Counted from the stretch's first letter, positions 17,430-26,161 are shown. The stretch is 64,000 nt of DNA from Octadecabacter algicola (GCF_021532625.1 NZ_JAKGAR010000002.1:310001-374000), one strand, 5' to 3'. Numbers and translations: made by a program. Notes: generated by a model from the letters alone, not told the origin.

Positions 17430-18431
17430 ATGCCCACTTATTCCGCCACAACTTTACAAACACCCCTGACGGTCGCATTGCTCCTGTTTGAAGGCTCCAA
17501 ACTGTTGGATTTTGCCGGTCCATTGCAGGTTTTCAGCGATGCCAAGCTAGCAAACGGAGCCAAGGCTTATGACGTGCATCTCTTGTCTGAGGTGGGCGGA
17601 AGTTTGCGAACCGACACCATCTGTAATGTTGAGACATCGGCGCTGACTTCGTACCATGATGTTGTATGGGATACCGCAATAGTGTCCGGTGGGAGTAGCG
17701 CCTACGTGGCCATGCAATCAAAGCCGCTGCGTGATTTTATCAGCAAGTCCGCCATCACTTGCAGACGGCTTGGATCAATATGCTTGGGTGCCTTCGTATT
17801 GGCTGAAAGTGGCCTGCTGTCTGGACGCTTTGCAACAACGCATTGGGAGGGAAGCGCCAAACTCAGCACAGACTACCCTGATGTGAAAGTGCAAGACGAT
17901 GCTATCTATGTTGAAGACAACGGAATCTGGACATCCGCAGGCGTCACTGCCGGGATCGACATGGCATTAGAAATGGTTCGGCGTGATCTCGGAGGATCCG
18001 AGGCCCTGCGCATTGCAAAGTCACTTGTGCTGCCGATGGTTCGAAACGGCGGCCAACGGCAGTTCAGTAGAACCTTGGCGGCTCAGGCAGGTAGCAAAGG
18101 GGAACGTTTTGGTGACCTCATCGCTTCAGTCGCCGGAGATTTGCAAGACCGTAATTCCGTCGCTGAAATGGCTGCCAAAGTAGGCATGAGCGAACGCAAC
18201 TTCGCGCGGAGGTTTACTGAAGAAGTTGGTGTCAGTCCTGCCCAATTTGTTGAGAGACTTCGGGTCGAACACGCAGCAAATATATTGCATCAGCCTGGCG
18301 CGCTCCTCTCGGTCGTGCAGATTGAATCTGGCTTTACCAGTCAAGAGAATATGCGCCGAGCGTTTCAGAGGCAGCTTGGCATATCGCCTTCTTCTTATGC
18401 GGCAAAGTTCGCGACGCCCATCGCCGGATAG
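17430..18431 (+). CDS. GlxA-type transcriptional regulator (DJ-1/PfpI domain plus AraC helix-turn-helix)
   Basis: This regulator has 333 residues. The N-terminal 180 or so form a DJ-1/PfpI-like domain (TVALLLFEGSKLLDFAGPLQVFSDA, with the nucleophile-elbow region SICLGAFVLAESGLLSGRFATTHW). The C-terminal 100 carry two AraC helix-turn-helix motifs (SVAEMAAKVGMSERNFARRFTEEVGVSPAQFVE and VVQIESGFTSQENMRRAFQRQLGISPSSY). Proteins of this architecture sense small amines or metabolites and activate transcription. It is divergent from the DUF1272 gene, which may be its target. The effector is unknown. Confidence 0.92.
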   Translation: MPTYSATTLQTPLTVALLLFEGSKLLDFAGPLQVFSDAKLANGAKAYDVHLLSEVGGSLRTDTICNVETSALTSYHDVVWDTAIVSGGSSAYVAMQSKPLRDFISKSAITCRRLGSICLGAFVLAESGLLSGRFATTHWEGSAKLSTDYPDVKVQDDAIYVEDNGIWTSAGVTAGIDMALEMVRRDLGGSEALRIAKSLVLPMVRNGGQRQFSRTLAAQAGSKGERFGDLIASVAGDLQDRNSVAEMAAKVGMSERNFARRFTEEVGVSPAQFVERLRVEHAANILHQPGALLSVVQIESGFTSQENMRRAFQRQLGISPSSYAAKFATPIAG

Positions 18432-18823
18432 TGGACGTTCGTGCAATATGCAGCATCCGTAACTTCGGGCTCGTTGCCGACATTAGATCGGTCGCAGCAT
18501 TCCCGCGTCGTGAGTGTGTCACCACCGACACGAACGGCCCATAACGGACATTCGTTGAAAGAAAGCACGCTGTTGTGCTGCCTCCCAAAAGCGGACATCT
18601 ATTTTCTTCGTATCATTCTGACGGAGCAGAGGCCGGCTCTGCGGAACGACGCAGCACCTAATCTTAGCGGGACCAACTTACCTCCTTCCCTAATAGTTAA
18701 ACGCCCTGAATTTGTTGAACTTTCCCATTTCTACGCGTATCCGCACAGCGACTGTTTGCAGACAGGCAGTAGGAAACTGCCTAGAAAAGAATGAAGATCG
18801 TCATATAAAATATTGGGACTGCT
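18432..18823. repeat. Gene-free spacer with degenerate intergenic repeat, block G (about 18430-18665)
   Basis: Modules include GTGGACGTTCGTGCAATATGC, AGCATCCGTAACTTCGGGC, CGGTCGCAGCATTCCCGCG, ACACGAACGGCCCATAACGG, ACATTCGTTGAAAG and TGCCTCCCAAAAGCGGACATC. No coding frame is credible. Bases 18666-18823 hold the presumed promoter of the cytochrome gene, but no clear motif. Confidence 0.55.
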
Positions 18824-20008
18824 ATGTTTGCAAATACAGCGACACGCTACGGATCGATAGCGCGATTTTTTCATTGGGCGATTGCGCTCCTCGTATTGGT
18901 CGATATCGCGCTGGGGGTCTTGGGTAAATTCATACCGAGAACAGGCGATACCGTAGACGTCCTTCAAATCCTATACTCAACGCATAAGACGATCGGCGTT
19001 ACAGTGCTTTTGCTGGCTGTTCTGCGTGTGGCTTGGGCTTTTTCGCAGCCGCGCCCAACGCCACTTCATCCGACACGGGCTGTCGAAACCTTCGCAGCAG
19101 AGACCGCGCATTGGGTGCTTTACGCTTCGATCTTTGTGCTGCCACTGTCGGGGTGGGTGATGCATTCTGCAGAAGTCGGCTTTGCGCCGATTTGGTGGCC
19201 ATTTGGTCAAAACCTTCCATTTGTGCCGAAGTCAGAAGATCTGGCCCACACGGCCGCAAACGTGCATTGGGCGGCAGGGATCGTGCTAGCCGCGACGGTG
19301 GCGGCGCATATCGGCGGTGCGCTCAAACATTCCATGGTGGATCGCGACGCGACTTTGGCGCGGATGTGGCGCGGCACCGATGCGGGAGACCCCAAGTTTG
19401 GCGGCGCAGCGCATCGCGCGCCAGCCGGTGTGGCCCTGCTTATCTGGGGGGTGACACTTGGCGGGGCTTTGACGGTTTTTGCCCCGAGTAATCACGACGA
19501 AGCAACGCTTCAGACTCCCTCCACCCAGACAGGAGGCTGGGTCGTTCAAGACGGTACGATTTCTATTACTGTCATGCAAATTGGCGCGCCTGTCACAGGA
19601 ACCTTTGCGAATTGGCAGGCTGAAATCGAATATGACACTGACAGCGGAACAGGCGCGGTTAACGCACTAATTGAAACGGCATCTGTCACGCTTGGATCGG
19701 TTACTGACCAAGCCAAAGGACCGGAGTTTTTCGATGTCCAGACGTTCGGTCAGGCGACATTTGCGGGCGATATTACGCAAGTTGACGGTGGCGCTCATAC
19801 AGTTGTAGGCACGCTCACGCTTGTGGGGCAAACGTTGCCCGTGACGCTTGATTTTGATCTTGTAATTGCGGACGGCGTTGCCGAGATGTCAGGAACAACG
19901 ACCTTGGATCGGCGCGACTTTGGTATGGGCGCGGCCTATCCCGATGAAACTTCGGTCGGGTTTTCAGTCGAAGTGTTGATTGTTTTGACTGCTGCGCAAC
20001 CTGACTGA
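18824..20008 (+). CDS. Cytochrome b561 fused to a YceI domain
   Basis: This 394-residue protein is a membrane redox protein with a periplasmic lipid-binding-type domain. Residues 1-185 form a four-helix cytochrome b561 (YGSIARFFHWAIALLVLVDIALG, THKTIGVTVLLLAVLRVAWA, AHWVLYASIFVLPLSGWVMH, NVHWAAGIVLAATVAAHIGGALKH) with His residues placed for two b-type hemes. A further helix near residues 205-222 is followed by a YceI domain (residues 230-390; WQAEIEYDTDSGTGAVNALI, FGQATFAGDITQ, DFGMGAAYPDETSVGFSVEV). The fusion suggests electron transfer to a quinone-like ligand bound by YceI. It is convergent with a stand-alone YceI gene. Confidence 0.92.
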   Translation: MFANTATRYGSIARFFHWAIALLVLVDIALGVLGKFIPRTGDTVDVLQILYSTHKTIGVTVLLLAVLRVAWAFSQPRPTPLHPTRAVETFAAETAHWVLYASIFVLPLSGWVMHSAEVGFAPIWWPFGQNLPFVPKSEDLAHTAANVHWAAGIVLAATVAAHIGGALKHSMVDRDATLARMWRGTDAGDPKFGGAAHRAPAGVALLIWGVTLGGALTVFAPSNHDEATLQTPSTQTGGWVVQDGTISITVMQIGAPVTGTFANWQAEIEYDTDSGTGAVNALIETASVTLGSVTDQAKGPEFFDVQTFGQATFAGDITQVDGGAHTVVGTLTLVGQTLPVTLDFDLVIADGVAEMSGTTTLDRRDFGMGAAYPDETSVGFSVEVLIVLTAAQPD

Positions 20009-20029
20009 ACTTAACAGTTAATCATAATA

Positions 20030-20059
20030 AAAGGCCGCCCGATGTATCGGCCGGCCTTT
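20030..20059. terminator. Bidirectional intrinsic terminator
   Basis: AAAGGCCG at 20030-20037 pairs with CGGCCTTT at 20052-20059. The stem is flanked by A-rich sequence on the left and CTTTT on the right, so it can end transcripts of both the cytochrome b561-YceI gene and the convergent YceI gene. Confidence 0.85.
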
Positions 20060-20082
20060 CTTTTCAGCGCGGTTGTTCGGGC

Positions 20083-20661
20083 CTATTCGGCAGGAACCAT
20101 TGCTTCGATTGAGATGTTGATCGCGATTTCATCGCCGACGAATGGCGCGAACTGCCCCATATCGAAATCGGACCGCAGTAGCGTTGTTGTGGCATCAAAA
20201 CCAGCCCATGGTAGGGCAGCCATCGGGTGATCGCCTATCTGGTTCAACGTTGCATCAAGCACGACGGATTTCGTGATGCCGTTCATGGTCAAATCACCCG
20301 TGATAAGGCCTGTGGTCTCGCCAGTCACTTCGATGGATGTCGATGTGAATGTCACCAGCGGGTTTGCCTCGGACCCAAAGAAGTCCTCGGACATGAAATG
20401 CGCTTCGCGTGCGGGCCAACCTGTGATCAAGCTGGATGCCGGGAAGGAGACGGACACGCTGGACGCCGCGGGGTCGTCCGCATTCATTTCAATCGTGCCC
20501 TCGAACCCAGAGAACATACCAGTTGTTTTGGAGTAGCCCAAATGATCATAGCTAAAGACGATCTGGCTGTGAGAGGCATCGAGCATATAGGTGACAGGTT
20601 CGGCCTGTGCGGCAGTCGCGAGGGCAACACCCAAAGCTGATGTCAAAAGGACGTTTTTCAT
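20083..20661 (-). CDS. Periplasmic YceI-family protein
   Basis: This 192-residue protein has a signal peptide (MKNVLLTSALGVALATAAQA, cleavage before EPVTYML). It then shows the YceI lipocalin-like pattern: YMLDASHSQIVFSYDHLGYSKTTG, FPASSLITGWPAREAHFMSEDFF, ITGDLTMNGITKSVVLDATLN and the C-terminal DFDMGQFAPFVGDEIAINISIEA. YceI proteins bind polyisoprenoid chains in the periplasm. GAGATC before the ATG at 20661 supports this start over 20751. It is convergent with the b561-YceI fusion, and the two share a terminator. Together they may handle the same quinone-like ligand. Confidence 0.93.
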   Translation of the reverse strand: MKNVLLTSALGVALATAAQAEPVTYMLDASHSQIVFSYDHLGYSKTTGMFSGFEGTIEMNADDPAASSVSVSFPASSLITGWPAREAHFMSEDFFGSEANPLVTFTSTSIEVTGETTGLITGDLTMNGITKSVVLDATLNQIGDHPMAALPWAGFDATTTLLRSDFDMGQFAPFVGDEIAINISIEAMVPAE

Positions 20662-21075
20662 GTGGATCTCTTTTCTCAAAGGTTGCGGGTTAAAATCTTG
20701 TAATTGTATGACAAGCTGAACACTCTTGCGCAATTTGTTCGATTTCCACATTCAGCGTGCGTAGATGCACAGTACTTGGTGTAGTCAATAATTACGCTTG
20801 ATGAGTAAGCACTGAAACTGCAACCTGCGATGAATGCGTCAAACTAGGCACTCTGTTACATTTCGCATTTCCGCAAGAACCATCGATCCATAATAATCTG
20901 AATTTCGGCTTTTGTCGCTGATCCAATTTCAACTCGCATCTGCAGCGAAGGTCCGCTTCCCGCCCATGTCTACTAAGGAATGCAATTAAATAGCGTATTT
21001 CTGACCGGACTTAGGCGAACGGGGGTCAGCAGTTGCTCACGAAGATCCATTTTCACTTTCCGCCGTTGTATCAGC
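20662..21075. repeat. Gene-free spacer with degenerate intergenic repeat, block H (about 20915-21050)
   Basis: No gene is seen. AACTCGCATCTGCAGCGAAGG followed by TCCGCTTCCCGCCCATGTCT matches block D (about 9930-9970). CTGACCGGACTTAGGCG and GGGTCAGCAGTTGCTC are other family fragments. This gap may hold the left boundary of the putative integrated element, but no duplicate of the tRNA end was found by eye. Bases 20662-20910 probably contain the YceI promoter. Confidence 0.5.
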
Positions 21076-22323
21076 TCAATGCAGCACCGGTTCTTGTGTC
21101 ACTGCGGCAGCTTCATCGATGAGCTGTTGAATGCGACGTAGCGAGGGTGGATTACCTTTTGATGCGGCAGTTACCACACGTGTGATCAGACAGTTTGAAA
21201 CCTCGTCAAAGACCCGCCCAGCGGAGAGTTTGCGGATCAGGTCAACCAGATCATTCCCTTCTGGATACCCGATTTTGAACACGCGGCAGCGATCAAGCAG
21301 TGGCGCTGGAATGCCTAATCGCTCATTTGCCGTCATAATCCAGCTGATCTGGCTCATATTATATGTCCGGCGCGTGAAGGGGCAGCCCCAAGCTGTCGAT
21401 GATGTCGGTTCGAGCAAGCCCAGCAGTGCGTCGGGCAGCGAAACGCGCGACCCTCCACTGGCGGTCATGGTGCCTGCTTTCTCGATCTCGTCGACAATCA
21501 TGACAGGGTTGGCGATGCCTGTATTAGCGATCTCCTGTAGTGGAATTCCCGCCTGCGCTTTGCTCCATGTCGCGTCACATCCGGCAACTGTAAAGCTTGC
21601 GTTCGAGCTGCCCACATCAACCGTCCTGACTGGCGCGCCGGACAAGGCGGCGAGCTTGCGCGCATAGGTCGACTTCCCGCAACCAGGCGGGCCGATGAGG
21701 ATCACGGGCGGCAGAGCGAGCCATGTTTGTCCGGTATTGTAGCGCGCGCGCAAAGCTTTGTAGGCCCATGTTGAGACATCAGACATCCATGGCGCAGAGG
21801 CATGTAATTCGGCGATCATTTCATCAACGGCGTGCAGCGTTGATGGCCCCACTAAGACCGGATGGGCGGTCGCGAGCTCTTGCACGAGCTTTTGCACCTC
21901 GTCCTTCGGCCCAGCATTTTTCAGGGCGCGGTCATGTAGTCCCGCTTTCATTCGGTGGCTCTCTCGCGCCGCTTCATAAACAAAGCTAACTTGCACGGCG
22001 TCTCTTACAGCCGCGATAAAGTCCTCGTCCGGATTCTCATGCGTGAAGCCAAGGAGTTCGATCTGGTCATGATCGATCAGACCACGTTGCTCGATGATCT
22101 CAGCCACGTTCGCGGTCATGAAGTTGCTGATCTCTTCTTTGACGCGGTGCTCAACTGTCTTTTGGGAAACTGAGTTCTCACGGAGGAATTCGGTCATGCC
22201 AACGGCTTCCGCTTTCTGCAGAAAGTCGGCTTTCACGTCTTCAAGGTTGGGGTGTTTGGGAAGAAGTTCGGTGAAGGTCTCAAGGTAAAGTGTCATCAGT
22301 CCATGCCTATTGGGGGCCATCAT
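21076..22323 (-). CDS. Lon-like AAA+ ATPase without protease domain
   Basis: This 415-residue protein has an AAA+ module in its C-terminal half: Walker A GPPGCGKST at 211-219, Walker B VMIVDEIEKA at 274-283, sensor 1 ISWIMTANE and an arginine-finger region PAPLLDRCRVFKIGYP. The order and wording resemble the Lon ATPase core, but there is no Ser-Lys protease domain. The N-terminal 200 residues are helical and unrecognised. Start at 22323 or the ATG at 22296 (MTLYLETF) cannot be decided. It lies with a MobV-like gene and an integrase on the same strand, suggesting it belongs to the integrated element. It is probably a remodelling or regulatory ATPase. Confidence 0.8.
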   Translation of the reverse strand: MMAPNRHGLMTLYLETFTELLPKHPNLEDVKADFLQKAEAVGMTEFLRENSVSQKTVEHRVKEEISNFMTANVAEIIEQRGLIDHDQIELLGFTHENPDEDFIAAVRDAVQVSFVYEAARESHRMKAGLHDRALKNAGPKDEVQKLVQELATAHPVLVGPSTLHAVDEMIAELHASAPWMSDVSTWAYKALRARYNTGQTWLALPPVILIGPPGCGKSTYARKLAALSGAPVRTVDVGSSNASFTVAGCDATWSKAQAGIPLQEIANTGIANPVMIVDEIEKAGTMTASGGSRVSLPDALLGLLEPTSSTAWGCPFTRRTYNMSQISWIMTANERLGIPAPLLDRCRVFKIGYPEGNDLVDLIRKLSAGRVFDEVSNCLITRVVTAASKGNPPSLRRIQQLIDEAAAVTQEPVLH

Positions 22324-22510
22324 TTATGGCGTCATCGGCACAACAGATCTGGGGATGCTTGATAGGACACACGTTGATCGGCCAGGCCGATCAGCCTGGT
22401 TTACAGCTTCGGTGCTGCGATAATCTTTGGTGTGTGTATCAACGTCATTAGCTCTATATCCGCCCTCAGTGGCTTCGTTTCAAGCCCCCTCAGTAGGGCT
22501 TGGTCGTTTT

Positions 22511-23869
22511 CTATCTTAGGCTGGGTTCATCACCTTCGATCTCGCTGACGATGTTCTGCGCGACTTTCTTCGTCTCCGGATCAATATCGGTCCGCGTCAG
22601 AAATGCTCGGACTCTGCTGATTTGTTCGTCCAATCGGAAGACCCGTGCAAAGAGGTTGCTTTCAATAAACGCGAGGCGTTTGGCGAGTTTCACGATCTGT
22701 GTCCGGAGTTTGGGTGGCGCAGCTTTCATCGGTTTCAGATCCTGCATCGTTATTTGTCCGGTATCGGGATCAAATTTCAGCGTTTCGTTCTCAGCCTCAG
22801 TTAAGACAGCTTCGAAGGCACTAATACCAGCTTTATAGGACTCTTTAGCGCGTCGCGCGGCTGCCGTTTGTTCCTGCGCCTGTTTCCGTGCCGCCCTCAC
22901 TGCTTGTTTCTCAACCTCTAAGGCCAATTGTTCCTGTTCCATGATGGCCGCAAGCTGGGTTTTTCGAAGCTCCAATTGCTCCGTTTCCTTCACCACTGCG
23001 GCCTGTTTCTTTTCAAGTCGACGGCTGTAGTTTATTTTCAGTTTGATTTCTTTTTCCGTCAGTTCCGCTTTTTCTTCGACCTTCTTCAGGTGCCGTTCTG
23101 TCGTCTCAACCGATGCCTTCCTTTCAATGAGCTCTTGAGACAATGCCTCGATCTCTGCCTCCAGCGTGGCTTTTTCTTTGGGTAAATCCTCATGCAACTG
23201 CTTCACTGTCCGGTGAAGCGTGTCCGGGTAATTTGCCCCTGCCTTTAGCCGTTCTTTCTTTTTGTGTCCGCGTTCAATCTCAGGCGCGTAGCGCTGCATC
23301 ACTTCAGCCGCTAGATCCTGGATCTTGGACAGGTCACTTAGCTTCGTTGCATCGCTGAGGGGGGCGCCGTCGTTGTTGTAAGCCCTCAGCGTGAAGTGGG
23401 CGTGCGTTGAGGTTTCATCGAGATGCACGACGAGCGCTTCCAGCGATGTGTTCAAGAGTGCTGCAACCTCATGAGCCAGTTCCGTGAACGCGCGATCTTG
23501 GGTTTCGTCCGGCAATTGATTGAACACATCCTGTGCGGCGTGGCCGAACGTAATGATCCCCGCGCTAACGACAGCTGCGTTGGATTTCATCTTACGAGAA
23601 CGACCCGCTTTCAACCTCAAAGCCTCATTCTCGCGTTGAATGTCCGGTAATGGGCGAAGCTCTATAAGATGCCGGTTCAGATGTGTGCGGTCACCATCCA
23701 CATAGGCAGGTTGCGCCCCGATCCGAAAATCATGCCGACGCTGGAACTTGGCCTTCGACATCGGCTTAGGCTCAATGCGGACGGAGACCGCATTCGGGTT
23801 GGAGTCTTTGGCGTCTGGGCGGGTCTTGGGTTTTGTATTTGTCATGGGACAAGCATCCGCGCCCTTCAT
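22511..23869 (-). CDS. MobV/Pre-type plasmid mobilisation relaxase
   Basis: This 452-residue protein has an N-terminal relaxase-like domain (residues 1-160) with HLNRHLIELRPLPD and the metal/catalytic motif HLDETSTHAH at about 149-158, the form seen in MobV (Pre/Mob) relaxases. Residues 220-350 are a long charged coiled coil (KEKATLEAEIEALSQELIERK, then LKKVEEKAELTEKEIKLK). Such enzymes nick DNA at oriT to start mobilisation. An in-frame ATG at 23845 (MTNTKPKTRPDA) is an alternative start. Its place between a tyrosine integrase and an AAA+ gene next to a tRNA suggests an integrative mobilisable element. No oriT was identified. Confidence 0.82.
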   Translation of the reverse strand: MKGADACPMTNTKPKTRPDAKDSNPNAVSVRIEPKPMSKAKFQRRHDFRIGAQPAYVDGDRTHLNRHLIELRPLPDIQRENEALRLKAGRSRKMKSNAAVVSAGIITFGHAAQDVFNQLPDETQDRAFTELAHEVAALLNTSLEALVVHLDETSTHAHFTLRAYNNDGAPLSDATKLSDLSKIQDLAAEVMQRYAPEIERGHKKKERLKAGANYPDTLHRTVKQLHEDLPKEKATLEAEIEALSQELIERKASVETTERHLKKVEEKAELTEKEIKLKINYSRRLEKKQAAVVKETEQLELRKTQLAAIMEQEQLALEVEKQAVRAARKQAQEQTAAARRAKESYKAGISAFEAVLTEAENETLKFDPDTGQITMQDLKPMKAAPPKLRTQIVKLAKRLAFIESNLFARVFRLDEQISRVRAFLTRTDIDPETKKVAQNIVSEIEGDEPSLR

Positions 23870-23973
23870 GAAAGTTCAAAACCTTTCCTAAATAAATTAT
23901 GTTTGTCATATACTTAATGGAAGCCGACCTGATCACATAACCTACTCGGCATAACTTCGTTATCCCGATCCGG

Positions 23974-24071
23974 TGAAGGGACGTTGCCCCTTTCAAATCC
24001 CCACCAAAGGGACGCGTTGCTCCCTTTGGAAACCCACAAGACAAGGGCTGCTGCGCCCCTTTGGAAACCCA
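23974..24071. repeat. Three tandem imperfect hairpin repeats beside the integrase
   Basis: Three units of about 33 bases follow one another: AAGGGACGTTGCCCCTTTC..., AAAGGGACGCGTTGCTCCCTTTGG... and CAAGGGCTGCTGCGCCCCTTTGG..., the last two each ending in GGAAACCC. Each unit is an imperfect palindrome (AAGGG...CCCTT). They lie just beyond the integrase stop at 24095 and upstream of the Mob gene. They could act as a terminator array or as recombinase or replication binding sites; the sequence does not decide. Confidence 0.6.
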
Positions 24072-24094
24072 TGCTGCCCCTGAATGGGCGGATT

Positions 24095-25936
24095 CTACTT
24101 CATCGCATTCAACCAAGCGTCGGCTGGTACTTGGTTCACGACAGGCGCCAGCTTTTCGAGGATTTGATCTCGGAAATCGATCATCTTGCGATACCGGCCA
24201 TCTGTTTCATCTTGGTGTTTATGACCAACCAAATCTTGAACCAGTTCTTTCGGCACATCCGTGTCGTGGCGCAATACCGAGATGAAACGATGCCGGAAGC
24301 TGTGGAATGTCCGGCGTTGCGCACGGTCGCCAAGCTGGTTCTCTGTGATCGGCTTCCATTTCCCGTAGAAAACGTCGCCAAAACTGCCATGCTCATTCTG
24401 CGGCTTTAGCTCTGGGAAAAGGTCAGTCTCACCAAGCGCTTTCAGGTCAGCAACGTAATCATGAAAACCTAACTCTTCCAAAGCGTCGTGTAATGGCACC
24501 AATCGCTCGGATGCTGCATTCTTGAGGCGCCGATTGTGGTTCTTCCGAATGTGGAGGTGCGGGTGTTTATGCGTGAGGTCGATCTCATCCAAAGTAATTC
24601 CCATGATCTCCTCGCGTCGCGTCCCTGTAACGCTGGCGACAATCGGAGCCCAAAAGAGACCGTCCTCAATGATCAAAGCCCCCGTTTCATTGCGGCGCGT
24701 AGAGCTTCGACAGCCAGTCCAGACAGGATGCTGAGCGATATCCGCCATGTCGTTTTCTGAGAATGCCAGCCGTGCGCTTCGTTCATCGTCGTCACAGGGC
24801 TTGCGCAAACACGATAGGTCCAAGACTTCCGCTGGCTTAGTCCCACGCGACTTTGCGAATTTCAGAAAGCCCTGAAGCGCTGTCACGTTCCGGTTGATCG
24901 TTGAAGGCGCAAGACCGACTTTATCCGCAGGAAGCTCCTCAGCACGCTCCAGGATCTCTTCCAATGTCCGGGCTTGGTCTTCTGGGCTTTTGCGATAGAT
25001 CTTGGGCAGTCGCTCCAAAACGCTGACATAGTAAAACAAATCTTCTTGGCGCAGATCAGTTAGCTTTTCGACCTGTGTTGCTTCAACAAACTGAGCCAGG
25101 ATAGCGCGGTGCTGCGAGACATCTTTAGCAATCTTCTTTTGTTCGGCGGGGTCATCCACGGCGCGGTCTCGGCTGTCGATGTAGTCGGACACGATCGAGG
25201 TCAGGACTTCACTGTACCGTTTGTTATCTTTTTCCGGCGGGCGTTCCGGTGCGGCTTGAGGATCGAGCCTTTCCACTTGGGCGATTCCCCAACTTGGGGC
25301 TAGGGCGTCCGCTGTCCGGCGGTCAGACCGCTCCAGGGCTTCTGCCTCTGCCAATAAACGTAACGAACCTACTTTGCGCAAAGCGAAGGTGTCGCAATCA
25401 GGAAGCCGCAAGGCAGTGGTAGCCATTGTCCGGCTTTCGTCGATGTAGGTTTGAGACGCGATCTCGCTCTTGGTAATCGCGATCTGTGCCCGGACATGGT
25501 CTATGTCACAGCTTGAAAACCCGTCCTTTTCTAGCTCAGCGATGTCGTCGGGAAAGAGATCGGCAGCGACTCCTCTGGCGGCCACGAGACGCGCGGCAAC
25601 AGCGCGACCTCTTTCATCGAGATATCGCTGCCGCCAATCTTCTGGCGATGAGGCATCTGGCTCATAGTAGCGTTCTTCTTCGATTTTCTCGAGCTCACGC
25701 ACGACCAAATCAGACAAGAAGCGCTGGGCCTCAGCTTGAGTGATCCGCTGGCTCTTCATGCGGCTTATACAGGTCGCGAACCCGGCGTTTACAAGGTTTG
25801 CCAGAATCTTGGCTGTGGAAAACTTTGGAGTCCGGAGGCTGATCTGCAGGTAAGACGTCTGAGAAACCCAAGCGGGCAGGCGTCTGCGCCAGACGTAGAT
25901 CGCACCACGGCGGGTTACATAATTTAGGCCGGTCAT
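24095..25936 (-). CDS. Tyrosine-type site-specific integrase
   Basis: This is a recombinase of 613 residues from the ATG at 25936 (MTGLNYVTRRGAIYVWRRRLP), which has GAGGGGAAG upstream; the frame is open to 26011. The catalytic set of the phage-integrase fold is present: Arg in VTGTRREEIMG (about residues 440-441), HxxR in TFHSFRHRF (545/548), His in LVGHKHQDE (572) and the nucleophile Tyr in DGRYRKM (582). It is longer than most integrases because of a roughly 240-residue N-terminal region before a SAM-like core-binding domain (QHRAILAQFVEATQVEKL). It lies directly downstream of the 3' end of tRNA-Gln, the usual attachment target, so it probably catalysed insertion of this segment. Confidence 0.93.
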   Translation of the reverse strand: MTGLNYVTRRGAIYVWRRRLPAWVSQTSYLQISLRTPKFSTAKILANLVNAGFATCISRMKSQRITQAEAQRFLSDLVVRELEKIEEERYYEPDASSPEDWRQRYLDERGRAVAARLVAARGVAADLFPDDIAELEKDGFSSCDIDHVRAQIAITKSEIASQTYIDESRTMATTALRLPDCDTFALRKVGSLRLLAEAEALERSDRRTADALAPSWGIAQVERLDPQAAPERPPEKDNKRYSEVLTSIVSDYIDSRDRAVDDPAEQKKIAKDVSQHRAILAQFVEATQVEKLTDLRQEDLFYYVSVLERLPKIYRKSPEDQARTLEEILERAEELPADKVGLAPSTINRNVTALQGFLKFAKSRGTKPAEVLDLSCLRKPCDDDERSARLAFSENDMADIAQHPVWTGCRSSTRRNETGALIIEDGLFWAPIVASVTGTRREEIMGITLDEIDLTHKHPHLHIRKNHNRRLKNAASERLVPLHDALEELGFHDYVADLKALGETDLFPELKPQNEHGSFGDVFYGKWKPITENQLGDRAQRRTFHSFRHRFISVLRHDTDVPKELVQDLVGHKHQDETDGRYRKMIDFRDQILEKLAPVVNQVPADAWLNAMK

Positions 25937-26086
25937 TTCAACTTCCCCTCGGATTCGAAGGTGTCGAAATTCTTGTTCGCAAACCGAGCGAGATGCATAG
26001 ACGAGATGCACCTACGAGATGCAGCTGGGAATCAATCCCCAAAACGCGCATCGCGTCTCAATTAAATCAATGAGTTAGAAGAAAGC

Positions 26087-26161
26087 TGGCTGGGGTGGTA
26101 GGATTCGAACCTACGGTGCACGCTACCAAAAAGCGTTGCCTTACCACTTGGCTACACCCCA
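26087..26161 (-). tRNA. tRNA-Gln (anticodon TTG)
   Basis: Read on the minus strand, the sequence folds as a cloverleaf: acceptor TGGGGTG with CACCCCA, D arm GCC/GGC, anticodon stem ACGCT/AGCGT with loop TTTTGGT (anticodon TTG), T arm GTAGG/CCTAC with loop TTCGAAT, discriminator G. The CCA end is encoded (26087-26089). It stands alone and serves as the likely attachment site for the adjacent integrase. Confidence 0.96.

Noticed and set aside
20662-21075. Attachment-site duplicate of the tRNA-Gln 3' end
   Set aside because: Read by eye for GGATTCGAAC or TGGGGTGG-like sequence; none was found in this gap.
23974-24071. CRISPR array
   Set aside because: Only three contiguous imperfect units with no distinct spacers and no cas genes nearby.
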